In this document: positions 33,239 through 41,186 of the stretch, piece by piece | Position numbering within the stretch: position 1 is the first letter of the stretch | Layout: each line of letters opens with the position of its first letter | NCBI GenBank assembly: GCA_002316385.1 | Contig: DCDL01000021.1 | Span: 17,477-60,058, forward strand | From: Clostridium sp. UBA1056 | GTDB taxonomy: Bacteria; Bacillota; Clostridia; Clostridiales; Clostridiaceae | Reading direction: 5' to 3' | Length of the DNA stretch: 42,582 nt | Notes under the pieces: generated by a model | Databases searched by the model: none | The model's input: the letters and a program-made list of their open reading frames with translations, nothing else | What the model was told of the DNA's origin: nothing | Position numbers and translations under genes: made by a program

Positions 33239-33520
33239 TCTTCTCACTCCCAATTTAATAGTATCTTTTTTAGAGTATTTGTACTCGATATTTCATGCCG
33301 TATTATGTAGCCTCATTAGTATAAATTTATCAGGCGTTTATATTATTTATTTCTACATAGCATAATGAATATTCTTCATTTAACATACTCCATATCTCCT
33401 TTAATTTAAACTATTCTCTCTTTTACTAATTATTTGTTAAATGCTAATATAATTTAGATAAGTTAATTTTATCCATATTATAACATAGTTTTAAATAGCA
33501 AACTATTTAATTTTTAAAGA

Positions 33521-33553
33521 TCATATTTTACTCATATTTTACTCATATTTTAC
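33521..33553. repeat. Three tandem copies of an 11-bp unit
   Basis: TCATATTTTAC occurs three times head to tail. The unit length is close to one helical turn, so the T-tracts are in phase, which would bend the DNA. Confidence 0.9.
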
Positions 33554-33585
33554 TATTTAATTCATGATATATTGTATTATAGTGC

Positions 33586-33624
33586 AAAAAATACCGCATA
33601 TTCATTTTTGAATAATACGGTATT
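33586..33624 (-). terminator. Terminator of the Mrr-like gene
   Basis: AATACCG and inner bases (33590-33604) pair with the stretch to 33624 with one bulge. On the minus strand the stem is followed by TTTTTTG. It lies about 120 bases downstream of the Mrr-like gene. Confidence 0.7.
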
Positions 33625-33746
33625 CAATGATAAACGTATGTAAGATATGATGAGCAGGGTAATATTACTTATATTTTATAAGTTATTTATTCTATCTATA
33701 ATTAATTCCTGATATATTTACTTTATGTTGTTTTACATCTAACTCT

Positions 33747-34334
33747 CTAAAGCTCTATAGCTAATTCATAATCATCTTGATTTTCGTGAGCTTCTATAAG
33801 TTTTAAGATATTATCCATGGTATAGATTTTAAGGGATAAATCGCTATTTGCCTCTAACATACCGATATATTCTAAGGCATTAGGGGACACACTACCAGTG
33901 GTAACGATGATACCTTTTTTTATATTGTTTGCTACCATGGCGCCAACTAGTTTTTGGCATATAACTCTTCCTATAAAAAATTCATCAGAACCATTATTCT
34001 CATCCTTATGGGCTAGAGTTGGATGAAAATCATACTTTCTACACTCTACATAGATTTTTTCATCATTTGCATTTGTAAGAATTAAATCAACGCCACCATC
34101 GTTGCTAGGAGGAGTTAACTCAACATTTTTATATTCAGGGCTATTTTGAAAAAGCCATTGACAAAAGCCTTCGAATTCAAATCCTGTCAATCTATTTATA
34201 TTTTCTTTTTTAATTCTCATAGTAAATTTTAGTTGTTCATTTTTAAAGCCTCTTATTTTTTCAATAAATGGAGTAAGACTTTTAAAAAGTATTATGAGAA
34301 CTATAAGTAGTAAAAAAATCTCATATTTATTCAT
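33747..34334 (-). CDS. Membrane-anchored Mrr-like restriction endonuclease domain protein
   Basis: A 195-residue protein with one N-terminal membrane helix (about 4-20) and a cytoplasmic Mrr_cat-like PD-(D/E)xK domain. It has the opening LTGFEFEGFCQWLFQN, then NDGGVDLIL (Asp83) and IYVECRKYDF where Mrr proteins have VQCKRY-like sequence, followed by GRVICQKLVGAMVANNIKKGIIVTTGSVSPNALEYI. In place of the usual Q-x-K the sequence is Glu97-Cys98-Arg99, with Lys one step later. Such proteins cleave foreign or modified DNA. The chosen ATG follows AGAGGTGA; an in-frame start 30 bases upstream is less likely. No methylase is nearby. Confidence 0.82.
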   Translation of the reverse strand: MNKYEIFLLLIVLIILFKSLTPFIEKIRGFKNEQLKFTMRIKKENINRLTGFEFEGFCQWLFQNSPEYKNVELTPPSNDGGVDLILTNANDEKIYVECRKYDFHPTLAHKDENNGSDEFFIGRVICQKLVGAMVANNIKKGIIVTTGSVSPNALEYIGMLEANSDLSLKIYTMDNILKLIEAHENQDDYELAIEL

Positions 34335-34501
34335 TATAATCACCTCTGTAATAATTATTGTCATTATAAAAAATAATTAATCAATAAGGGGATATCACCA
34401 TTAGCAGTTATAGTAAAATAACTATATTCAGATAAAGTTAAATCAATTTAATTAACTTTAAAGATATAAAGAGTAGAAATAAAATTATTAAACTATAAAT
34501 T

Positions 34502-34545
34502 AAAGGCCAAATAGAAACAAGAAATTCATTTCTATTTAGCCTTTT
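34502..34545 (-). terminator. Terminator of the FabH-like operon
   Basis: A stem of about 15 bp (AAAGGCCAAATAGAAA with TTTCTATTTAGCCTTT, one mismatch). It lies 67 bases after the small protein gene. Confidence 0.8.
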
Positions 34546-34611
34546 GCTATATTAAATTATTTTAGATTTTTATTAAATATATTTTAGATATTTAAATTAA
34601 TAATGTACTTT

Positions 34612-34956
34612 TTATAAATCAGATAAACTTCGTACAAACTCTACATTCATATTTAATGATTGTAAAAGTCTCTTTAATTGCATAAAAGCAATAGATGAGT
34701 TTGGTTGTGATGAAATAATATTTTTAAAACCAGTATCCCTATACATCTTCATGCAATTTTCAAGAGCTGGAACCATATCTGGTTTTGCAGTTAATAATTC
34801 TGAACCTTCAAGGGCAAGAGTAAAATTAGATGCAACTATAGATTTTACAGTCTTCTTATAATCATTTAGGAAATTTTTAGCTTCCTCCTCTTCAAAATAT
34901 CCACCAATATGGATAAATAAGATCTTCTTAGTATTGTTTAACTCTATTTTATACAT
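34612..34956 (-). CDS. Small STAS-like protein of unknown function
   Basis: A 114-residue soluble protein. The alternation of strands and helices (KILFIHIGGYFEEEEAKNFL, SIVASNFTLALEGSELLTAK, FKNIISSQPNSSIAFMQLKR) suggests a STAS/SpoIIAA-like or phosphoacceptor-free relative, but no clear family motif is present. It starts 13 bases after the FabH-like gene's stop, with AGGAGGACTTTAA before its ATG, so the two are one operon and are likely to act together. A terminator follows. A partner or regulator of the condensing enzyme is a guess. Confidence 0.6.
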   Translation of the reverse strand: MYKIELNNTKKILFIHIGGYFEEEEAKNFLNDYKKTVKSIVASNFTLALEGSELLTAKPDMVPALENCMKMYRDTGFKNIISSQPNSSIAFMQLKRLLQSLNMNVEFVRSLSDL

Positions 34957-34969
34957 TTAAAGTCCTCCT

Positions 34970-35956
34970 TTAAAATTTATATAAAAAAGCTCCCATTGTA
35001 TATCCAGAACCAATTGAACAAAAAATAACGAGATCTCCTTTATTTATTTTTTTATTTTCTATAGCTTTATTAAATGCGAAAAATGGACTAGTACATCCAG
35101 TATAACCATATTCATCTGCTACAAAGGTGTAAGAGTCGCTACTAAGTTCTACACCTAATTTTATAAGTGTGGATTTTACATCGCTGTGTGAAAACTGTGA
35201 AAATAAGAAGTGTTTAACATTCTTTATAGATTCGTTTTCATCTTTTAATAATTTATTAATAAGCTTCACCCATTCATCACTAATATAAGATACATCATAA
35301 TTTATCCATGCGTATTTTTTTTCATCTACAGTTAGATTTTCATCATATATATGAGACATTCCACATTCAGGAAACACCATATATTTATGATTTTTAGAAT
35401 CTGTATGGTAAACAGAACTAAGAACCCCGCCATCCTCAGTGTCGCTAGTAAGAAGTACTGCAGAAGCACCATCTCCGGCAGTAGAATTTACTAATTGACA
35501 GTCACTTTTAGCTAGCAGTGAACCATATGAGGCACCTACAATTAAAGCTTTTCTATATTTGCTTTTAGCTTTCATATAGGCTGCCACATTATCTATAGCT
35601 ACCATCATTCCTATACAATTATCATTAAGGTCATAAGTTAAATCACAATTACATGCATCTATAGCTTCTCTTATTAAAAGAGCATTGGTAGGAATTAAGT
35701 ATTCTAGAGAATCACTAACAAATACAATGATATCTAGTTCTGAAGCTTTAACATTAGCTTTTTCTAAGCAGGATTTAGCAGCTTCAATGCTCATAGTAAG
35801 AGCGTTTTCTGTATTGTTATCAATTAAATATCTAGACTTTCTTCCCAAATGATTTAGAAGTTTTTCTATGTCTTGTCCATATTTATTAATATAATACTGA
35901 TTTTCTACCTTCTTTTTAGGATGGTATATTGTAATTTCTTGAATTTTTATCCCCAT
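34970..35956 (-). CDS. FabH-like (3-oxoacyl-ACP synthase III family) condensing enzyme with altered active site
   Basis: A 328-residue thiolase-fold enzyme. The nucleophile is Cys114 in YDLNDNCIGMMVAI, and the catalytic His257 is in FSQFSHSDV. At the place of the third residue, Asn in the HGNTSAAS-type motif, the sequence is EYGYTGCTSPFFAF, so Tyr285 replaces Asn. The oxyanion glycines near the end (CSIGSGYTMGAFLYKF) are kept. The Cys-His pair without Asn is known from specialised members that make signals or secondary products rather than fatty acids. No other fab genes are nearby. It is the first gene of a two-gene operon with a promoter bracketed by an inverted repeat (35995-36051). Confidence 0.85.
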   Translation of the reverse strand: MGIKIQEITIYHPKKKVENQYYINKYGQDIEKLLNHLGRKSRYLIDNNTENALTMSIEAAKSCLEKANVKASELDIIVFVSDSLEYLIPTNALLIREAIDACNCDLTYDLNDNCIGMMVAIDNVAAYMKAKSKYRKALIVGASYGSLLAKSDCQLVNSTAGDGASAVLLTSDTEDGGVLSSVYHTDSKNHKYMVFPECGMSHIYDENLTVDEKKYAWINYDVSYISDEWVKLINKLLKDENESIKNVKHFLFSQFSHSDVKSTLIKLGVELSSDSYTFVADEYGYTGCTSPFFAFNKAIENKKINKGDLVIFCSIGSGYTMGAFLYKF

Positions 35957-35994
35957 AAAGTCGCCCCCAAAGTATGATTAAATATTATATGGTA

Positions 35995-36051
35995 AATACA
36001 TTAACATATATACAAAATATTACAACATATATTAAAATATGTCAATGTATT
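35995..36051 (-). promoter_or_regulatory. Promoter with bracketing inverted repeat, FabH-like operon
   Basis: On the minus strand TTGACA (36040-36045), 17 bases, TAATAT (36017-36022). The two arms of a 15-bp inverted repeat (35995-36009 and 36037-36051, 14 of 15 paired) lie over the -35 box and just past the -10 box. This is the layout expected of an operator. The start codon is about 40 bases further on. Confidence 0.5.
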
Positions 36052-36180
36052 CTTGCAATTATTAAAAAAATAAGTTATTATGTAAAAAGTAACTATATTC
36101 TGGCATATATAAATTTTAATAAACAAAATTTACTGGAATTTTATAGTAAAATTCAGCACTTTAAATAAACATTCCGAAAC

Positions 36181-36250
36181 GGCTGAGAGTTAATAATATA
36201 AATACTTATTCAATATTTATTTAGATTAGCTCATTTTGCGAAAGCCCCTA
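36181..36250. mobile_element. MITE-like element, partial copy
   Basis: GGCTGAGAGTTAATAATATA and onward to ATTTTGCGAAAGCCCC (near 36232-36247) aligns with the right two thirds of the element at 24428-24533, including the terminal repeat. The left terminal repeat is missing or too diverged. The inner CTTATTCAATATTT also matches the copy at 42521. It lies between the FabH-like promoter and the deaminase gene. Confidence 0.65.
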
Positions 36251-36356
36251 CAAAATAAAAATTTTTCATATAAATTTCGTAGAAGATTAAAAAAGTCTCT
36301 TTAATCATGAAGGTTTTTAATATAAAATATTAGTAAACACTTCAAGGAGGGAACAT

Positions 36357-36839
36357 ATGAAGAGAAAAGATTATATTTCTTGGAACGATTATTTTATGAG
36401 TATTTCTTTATTATCAGGAATGAGAAGTAAAGATCCATCAACACAGGTTGGAGCTTGTATAGTTGATTGTAACAATAGAATAATTTCTATTGGATATAAT
36501 GGGTTTGTTAATGGATGTAGTGATGAAGATTTTCCTTGGAGTAGAGATGGGGAATTTTTAGAAACTAAATATCCTTATGTAGTTCATGCCGAGCAAAATG
36601 CTATATTAAATGCTAGGGGGAAGTCTTTAGAGGGATGTAGACTATATGTGAATTTATTCCCTTGTCATGAATGCGCTAGAAATATTATTCAAGCAGGAGT
36701 AAAGGAAGTTTATTACCTTAGCGATAAGTATTCTGATACGGATTCCACCAAGGCTTCAAAATATATGTTTGAAAAGGCCAAAATAAAACTAATTCAATTA
36801 ACTCCAAGTATAGACAAAATAGAGATAAATTTAAAATAA
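36357..36839 (+). CDS. dCMP deaminase-like cytidine/deoxycytidylate deaminase
   Basis: A 160-residue zinc deaminase. Zinc and catalytic motifs are VVHAEQNAILNA (HAE) and FPCHECARNIIQAGV (PCxxC). The opening WNDYFMSISLLSGMRSKDPSTQVGACIVD is typical of the dCMP deaminase/ComEB group, which converts dCMP to dUMP for thymidylate synthesis. The start follows AAGGAGGG. It is a single gene, ended by the hairpin at 36855, and lies close to a MITE-like end. Confidence 0.92.
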   Translation: MKRKDYISWNDYFMSISLLSGMRSKDPSTQVGACIVDCNNRIISIGYNGFVNGCSDEDFPWSRDGEFLETKYPYVVHAEQNAILNARGKSLEGCRLYVNLFPCHECARNIIQAGVKEVYYLSDKYSDTDSTKASKYMFEKAKIKLIQLTPSIDKIEINLK

Positions 36840-36854
36840 CCCTATTAAAGAAAA

Positions 36855-36903
36855 ATAAAAAGGAGTATCTCAGAGGAAAATTATGAGATGTCTCTTTTTA
36901 TTT
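36855..36903 (+). terminator. Terminator after the deaminase gene
   Basis: AATAAAAAGGAGTATCTCA pairs with TGAGATGTCTCTTTTTATT (a few wobbles), followed by T-rich sequence. Confidence 0.8.
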
Positions 36904-36974
36904 TTGATAAAACTTCAGGTTGAAGTAAATACTAAATAAATATATTTATTATTATTTATTAAAGGCGGGATGAA

Positions 36975-38279
36975 ATGAAAAATAAAGATTATATAAAGGA
37001 TTCTATAGTAGTTGGATTTGCTCTATTTGCTATGTTTTTTGGAGCAGGAAATCTTATATTTCCAACATTTTTAGGAGTGGAATCAGGAACAAGTTGGATT
37101 ACCGGATTTTTGGGATTTGTTTTAGCAGATGTAGGTTTAGCTATATTATCAATCATGGCTGTAGCAAAATGTAATGGAGATATAAGTGAGATATTTGGAA
37201 AAGCTGGTGAAAAATTAGCAATTGTTTTAGGTGCTGCGATAATGATATGCCTAGGGCCTCTTTTAGCAATACCAAGAACAGCGGCAACAACCTATGAAAT
37301 GGGCATTGCACCAATACTTAATGGCGTTAGTCCAATAGTATTTTCTATAATATTTTTTATTATGACAATGATTTTATCTATAAAACCTTCTAGAGTAATT
37401 GATATAATAGGGCAGGTTTTAACACCAATACTAATTATAACTCTTCTATTGCTTATATTAGTTGGAATAATAAATCCAATAGATTCTGTTAATGTAGCGG
37501 CAAGAATAGAAAATGTATTTGCAGAAGGAGTAATTCAAGGTTATCAAACTATGGATGCATTAGGAGCTGTAGCTTTCGCCTCTATTATAATAACAACATT
37601 AATTAATAAAGGATATAAAAGCGAAAAGAAAAAGATAAAGTTAACCTTTCAGGCTTGCATGGTTGCAGCTATAGGATTAGTGGTAGTATATGGAGGTCTT
37701 GCTTATTTAGGAGCTACAATTGCAAAAGGATATGAGAACATACCATTAAAAGAAATAGTTCAAACATCAGTAATAGTGAATATAACAGATATACTACTTG
37801 GAAAACCAGGGAAAATATTGCTAGCTGTAATAATAGGTCTTGCATGTCTTACAACAGCAATAGGCCTTACCGCTGCAACAGCCCAGTATTTTGATAAGGT
37901 ATCAAAGGGAAAATGGAAATATAAAGAGATTGTTATATTTGTTTGTGTATTTAGTGGTATAGTAGCTAATTTTGGAGTGAGTAGCATAATAAAGTTTTCA
38001 CTTCCTATATTAAGTATTATATATCCACCAACAGTTGTGTTGATAATACTATCTTTATTTAGAGATAAAATTAAAAACAATAATGTATATGTTCTTTCAA
38101 CCTATACAGCTTTATTTGTAAGTGTAGTAACGGTTCTAAATGATATGGGAATAGGAAGTTCAATAGGTATACCAATAGTAACTACACTTCCTTTTGCAAA
38201 TTTAGGGTTTAATTGGGTAGTTCCAGTTTTAGTAGCAGGCATAATAGGAAGTTTTGTTCCAACAACTAAGGAACTATAA
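36975..38279 (+). CDS. brnQ: Branched-chain amino acid transport system II carrier protein
   Basis: A 434-residue permease with about 12 membrane helices. The opening VVGFALFAMFFGAGNLIFPTFLG is the signature of the LIVCS (BrnQ) family, and PLLAIPRTAATTYEMG and SIKPSRVIDIIGQVLTPILI (split by other residues) follow as expected. It takes up leucine, isoleucine and valine with sodium or proton. The start follows AAAGGCGGGAT. It is flanked by terminator and intergenic DNA, so it is probably a one-gene unit. No T-box leader was found in the 70 bases before it. Confidence 0.95.
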   Translation: MKNKDYIKDSIVVGFALFAMFFGAGNLIFPTFLGVESGTSWITGFLGFVLADVGLAILSIMAVAKCNGDISEIFGKAGEKLAIVLGAAIMICLGPLLAIPRTAATTYEMGIAPILNGVSPIVFSIIFFIMTMILSIKPSRVIDIIGQVLTPILIITLLLLILVGIINPIDSVNVAARIENVFAEGVIQGYQTMDALGAVAFASIIITTLINKGYKSEKKKIKLTFQACMVAAIGLVVVYGGLAYLGATIAKGYENIPLKEIVQTSVIVNITDILLGKPGKILLAVIIGLACLTTAIGLTAATAQYFDKVSKGKWKYKEIVIFVCVFSGIVANFGVSSIIKFSLPILSIIYPPTVVLIILSLFRDKIKNNNVYVLSTYTALFVSVVTVLNDMGIGSSIGIPIVTTLPFANLGFNWVVPVLVAGIIGSFVPTTKEL

Positions 38280-38449
38280 TCTAGATTCAAATTAAAATGA
38301 ATTTGACAAAGCAATTAGTTTAAAAGTCGGAAAATAAATAATATACTATATAAACATTTTATAATAGCTATATGTAAATAAATACTTACAAAGAAAAAGT
38401 TCCTATAAAATAAAGTAGAAATATAAAAATAGTATTGAGGGTAGATGTT

Positions 38450-38989
38450 ATGATTAAAGCAATTGAAGATCGTAGAAGTATAAGAAAGTATATGAATAAG
38501 CTAGTGGAGGATGAGAAGCTACTACAAATTCTTGAAAGTGCAAGACTAGCACCATCAGGTAGTAATACTCAACCATGGCAAATCATTGTAGTTAAGGAGC
38601 AGGAAAATAGGGAGAAGGTTGCCAAGGCTTCTTATAATCAAAAGTGGATGGTCAGTGCACCAGTTCATCTTGTATGTGTGGCAGATATAAAAGCTAGATT
38701 GCCTAAGAGTAAGGATCTTTATATCGATGAATATAGCAAGGAGTTTGAAGTGAAGCAAATGATTAGAGACACTTCGATTGCCATTGAGCACATGGCCCTT
38801 ACAGCTACAGACTTAGGGCTAGGAACTTGTTGGATTGCTTGGTTTGAACAAAAGGACTTTAGACCAGTTTTAAATATTCCAGAGGACAAATATGTAGTTG
38901 CAGTATTAACTTTAGGTTATCCAGATGAAGCGCCAAATCCACGTCCAAGAAAGAGCCTAGAAGAAATAGTTCACTATGAGCAGTGGTAA
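38450..38989 (+). CDS. Nitroreductase-family FMN oxidoreductase
   Basis: A 179-residue flavoprotein. The FMN-binding opening AIEDRRSIRKYM is followed by ESARLAPSGSNTQPWQIIVV and ATDLGLGTCWIAWF, then VAVLTLGYPDEAPNPRPRKS, all standard for the family. It probably reduces quinones, nitro compounds or similar acceptors with NAD(P)H. I chose the ATG at 38450, eight bases after GAGGG; an in-frame GTG just upstream overlaps that site. A GNAT gene follows after 50 bases, and both may share a transcript. Confidence 0.92.
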   Translation: MIKAIEDRRSIRKYMNKLVEDEKLLQILESARLAPSGSNTQPWQIIVVKEQENREKVAKASYNQKWMVSAPVHLVCVADIKARLPKSKDLYIDEYSKEFEVKQMIRDTSIAIEHMALTATDLGLGTCWIAWFEQKDFRPVLNIPEDKYVVAVLTLGYPDEAPNPRPRKSLEEIVHYEQW

Positions 38990-39039
38990 TTCAAGGTATA
39001 CAAAGGCTTATTAGATAGGACTAAAACTGGGGGGGCTAT

Positions 39040-39573
39040 ATGAATAATATTGTATATAGAAGATTGACAATAGAAGAATGTGAAAAAATTAAGGAAATTA
39101 ATCCATGTCAGTATATTGGCAAAGCATGGAGAGAAGTGAATAGAAAGCGTCAATTGATTGAAATAAATTATCAAGATATAGATTGGCCAAATGGATATGA
39201 ATATCATTTTAGTAATCTCAAGAAAACTATTTTAAGTGATGGCATTGCTTTTGGCGCCTTTGGAGCTGACAATAGATTGTTAGGATTTGCAACGCTTAAT
39301 AGAAATCTCTTTGGAGAAAGTTTTGATTATGTTTTACTAGACCAACTTTTTATTTCCTTAGAACACAGAAGTAAGGGTATAGGAAAGAAGTTATTTACTC
39401 TTTGTATAGATGCTGCAAAACAGTGGAATGCAGATAAAATATATATTTGTGCAGGTTCAGCTGAAGAAACCATAGCATTTTATTTTGCCATAGGTTGCAA
39501 AGAGGCAGTAGAAATAAATAAGGCCTTATATGAAAGTGACCCAAGGGATTATCAATTAGAGTATATAGTGTGA
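39040..39573 (+). CDS. GNAT-family acetyltransferase
   Basis: A 177-residue acetyltransferase. It has RRLTIEECEKIKEINPCQYI and a central DIDWPNGYEYHFSNL, then LLDQLFISLEHRSKGIGKKLF (acetyl-CoA loop RSKGIGKKL) and IYICAGSAEETIAFYFAIGC. Several clostridial GNATs with a WPNG(Y/F)E motif share this layout; the substrate is not known. The start is close behind a run of seven G (GGGGGGG), a strong ribosome site. It follows the nitroreductase gene and precedes an MBL hydrolase gene. Confidence 0.87.
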   Translation: MNNIVYRRLTIEECEKIKEINPCQYIGKAWREVNRKRQLIEINYQDIDWPNGYEYHFSNLKKTILSDGIAFGAFGADNRLLGFATLNRNLFGESFDYVLLDQLFISLEHRSKGIGKKLFTLCIDAAKQWNADKIYICAGSAEETIAFYFAIGCKEAVEINKALYESDPRDYQLEYIV

Positions 39574-39765
39574 TACAGGAATTTATAAAAAATGGTTGAA
39601 GAGTAGAAAATTTTGATGTTACCTTAATGACAGCAGTAGAAATCATTAAGATAGAGGATTCTGTACTGCTTTAGTACTAGATAATAAAATATTTAAGTAT
39701 TATAATAGAATATGTTGCAAAAAAATAATGGAATGACATTAGAAGTAAAAGATAAGGAGATACTG
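39574..39765 (+). other. Gap between GNAT and MBL genes
   Basis: A 25-codon frame (VENFDVTLMTAVEIIKIEDS, near 39600-39672) could be a remnant tail; it lacks a start and is not recognised. The stretch ends with the ribosome site AAGGAG of the MBL gene. Confidence 0.35.
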
Positions 39766-40803
39766 ATGATAAGAAAATTGTTTGAAGATATATACCAAAT
39801 AGAAGTGGAGCTTCCAGACAATCCTTTAAGAGCATTAAATGCTTACCTAATTAAAGGTGATGAAAGAAATCTACTAGTGGATACAGGCTTTCGTAAGGTT
39901 AGATCCCTAGAAAGCTTAAGAAATAGTTTAAAAGAATTAAATGTGGACATGAAGAATACAGATATATTTTTAACCCATCTCCATGATGATCACGTAGGTC
40001 TTGTACCATTTCTTTTAAACTCTGATAATAAGGCCTATATTCATCCTAGAGAAAGTGAAGAAATATGCAATTTAAGAAAAGCCACCTACATAGATGAAAT
40101 GAGCATATTTAATGAAGCTATGGGTTTTCCAGAAGGAAAGACAGTAGAAGCTATAAAGGCTCTAAGGGATCAAGAAGGTTTTGAGGAAAGCTTCACTGAG
40201 CCAGTCTACACAGATATTCAGGATGGAGAAATATTAAAGGTAGGAAAGTATAAGTTTAAGTGTATTCTAACTCCGGGACATACTCCAGCTCATTGCTGCT
40301 TATATGAAGAAAATCACAAGATTTTAATTGGAGGAGATTTAATATTAGCAAGGATAACTCCAAACATAGCCTATAATCTTGAGCATTGGATGGAAAACCC
40401 TCTTAAAGAATATATGGATAGCCTAGATAAAGTAGCAGCTCTACCTATAGATATGACTTTATCTTCTCATAGAACTATTATAAAGGATACCAAGAAGAGA
40501 ATAAGAGAGCTTAAGGAACATTACTATCTTAGATTAGATGAAATTATGGATATTTTATCCAGTGGAGAAAAGCTCTCACCTTATGAAATTGCAGGAAGAA
40601 TGCAGTGGAGTATAACAATTAAAAACTGGGAGGACTTCCCACTAACTCAGAGATTCTTTGCCTCAGGAGAGTGTATGTCTCACTTAGTTTATCTTGAAAA
40701 GCAAGAGCTTATAAATAGATTATATAAAGATGGTAAAATCTATTATGTAATATCCAATAAGGGATTGATATGGGCAATGACTAAGCATATTAAAGAGAGT
40801 TAA
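39766..40803 (+). CDS. MBL-fold metallo-hydrolase with C-terminal helical/winged domain
   Basis: A 345-residue hydrolase. Metal motifs are FLTHLHDDHVGLVPF (HxHxDH), LTPGHTPAHCCLY, GGDLILARITPN and a later SSHRTII. The C-terminal 90 residues (IMDILSSGEKLSPYEIAGRM and the later LEKQELINRLYKDGKIYYVI) look like a winged-helix-like end found in LACTB2/RomA-type enzymes. The substrate is unknown; thioesterase or nuclease-type hydrolysis is possible. I chose the ATG at 39766, six bases after AAGGAG; earlier in-frame ATGs have no site. A long hairpin follows. Confidence 0.85.
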   Translation: MIRKLFEDIYQIEVELPDNPLRALNAYLIKGDERNLLVDTGFRKVRSLESLRNSLKELNVDMKNTDIFLTHLHDDHVGLVPFLLNSDNKAYIHPRESEEICNLRKATYIDEMSIFNEAMGFPEGKTVEAIKALRDQEGFEESFTEPVYTDIQDGEILKVGKYKFKCILTPGHTPAHCCLYEENHKILIGGDLILARITPNIAYNLEHWMENPLKEYMDSLDKVAALPIDMTLSSHRTIIKDTKKRIRELKEHYYLRLDEIMDILSSGEKLSPYEIAGRMQWSITIKNWEDFPLTQRFFASGECMSHLVYLEKQELINRLYKDGKIYYVISNKGLIWAMTKHIKES

Positions 40804-40833
40804 GAAATTTTTAAATAAATATTTTTTATAAAG

Positions 40834-40884
40834 CAAAAGCTTCTTAAACATATTTTTTTAGTAAATGTGTTTAAGGAGCTTTTG
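40834..40884. terminator. Long hairpin after MBL gene
   Basis: A stem of about 22 bp (CAAAAGCTTCTTAAACATATTT region pairing with AAATGTGTTTAAGGAGCTTTTG) with a T-rich loop. The tail is not T-rich, so termination may rely on the stem itself. Confidence 0.65.
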
Positions 40885-41088
40885 TACATGCTAAATTTTC
40901 AGCTACATTACTTTTTACACTTTTATATTAAATAGAGTATAGCAAATAGATAAATATTTTATTATATTTATTGATATAAGTTTCTTTGATTTACAGAATT
41001 TCTTTAATATGGAGCACTTTGATACCATAAGTTGTTGTTTCTCTAATAAAAACCCAAACAGATAAGGGGAAAAAGGTAGAGAATTATT

Positions 41089-41110
41089 TGAATAATTCTC
41101 CATATTGTAC
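41089..41110. other. Perfect short palindrome upstream of the promoter
   Basis: GAGAATTATT pairs with AATAATTCTC around TG, located just before the -35 box at 41105. The rest of the gap 40885-41088 is AT-rich without a recognisable gene. Confidence 0.45.
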
Positions 41111-41157
41111 TTAAAATGTATCCACATTATAATTTAAGTATAGGTAAACGGCCGTTT
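41105..41157 (+). promoter_or_regulatory. Promoter with two palindromic sites, nucleotidyltransferase-like operon
   Basis: TTGTAC (41105-41110), 17 bases, TATAAT (41128-41133). The inverted repeat TACTTAAA (41108-41115)/TTTAAGTA (41133-41140) brackets the spacer. A perfect G+C-rich palindrome AAACGGCCGTTT (41146-41157) lies just past the expected start point. Both are operator-like. Confidence 0.6.
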
Positions 41158-41186
41158 CTTAAATTTATTGTAAAGGTGGCTTTATT

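Larger units (their letters stand above)
33239..33746. other. 508-base AT-rich gap
   Basis: It holds the regulatory region of the AraC/GyrI gene, the 11-bp tandem repeats at 33521-33553 and the minus-strand terminator at 33586-33624. No gene or remnant is seen in any frame. Confidence 0.6.

Noticed and set aside
33521..33553. CRISPR-like array
   Set aside because: The units are 11 bp and directly adjacent, without spacers, and no cas genes are present.
35974..36168. Open frame of 64 codons upstream of the FabH-like gene
   Set aside because: There is no ribosome site; the composition is that of AT-rich DNA, and it covers the minus-strand promoter and inverted repeat.
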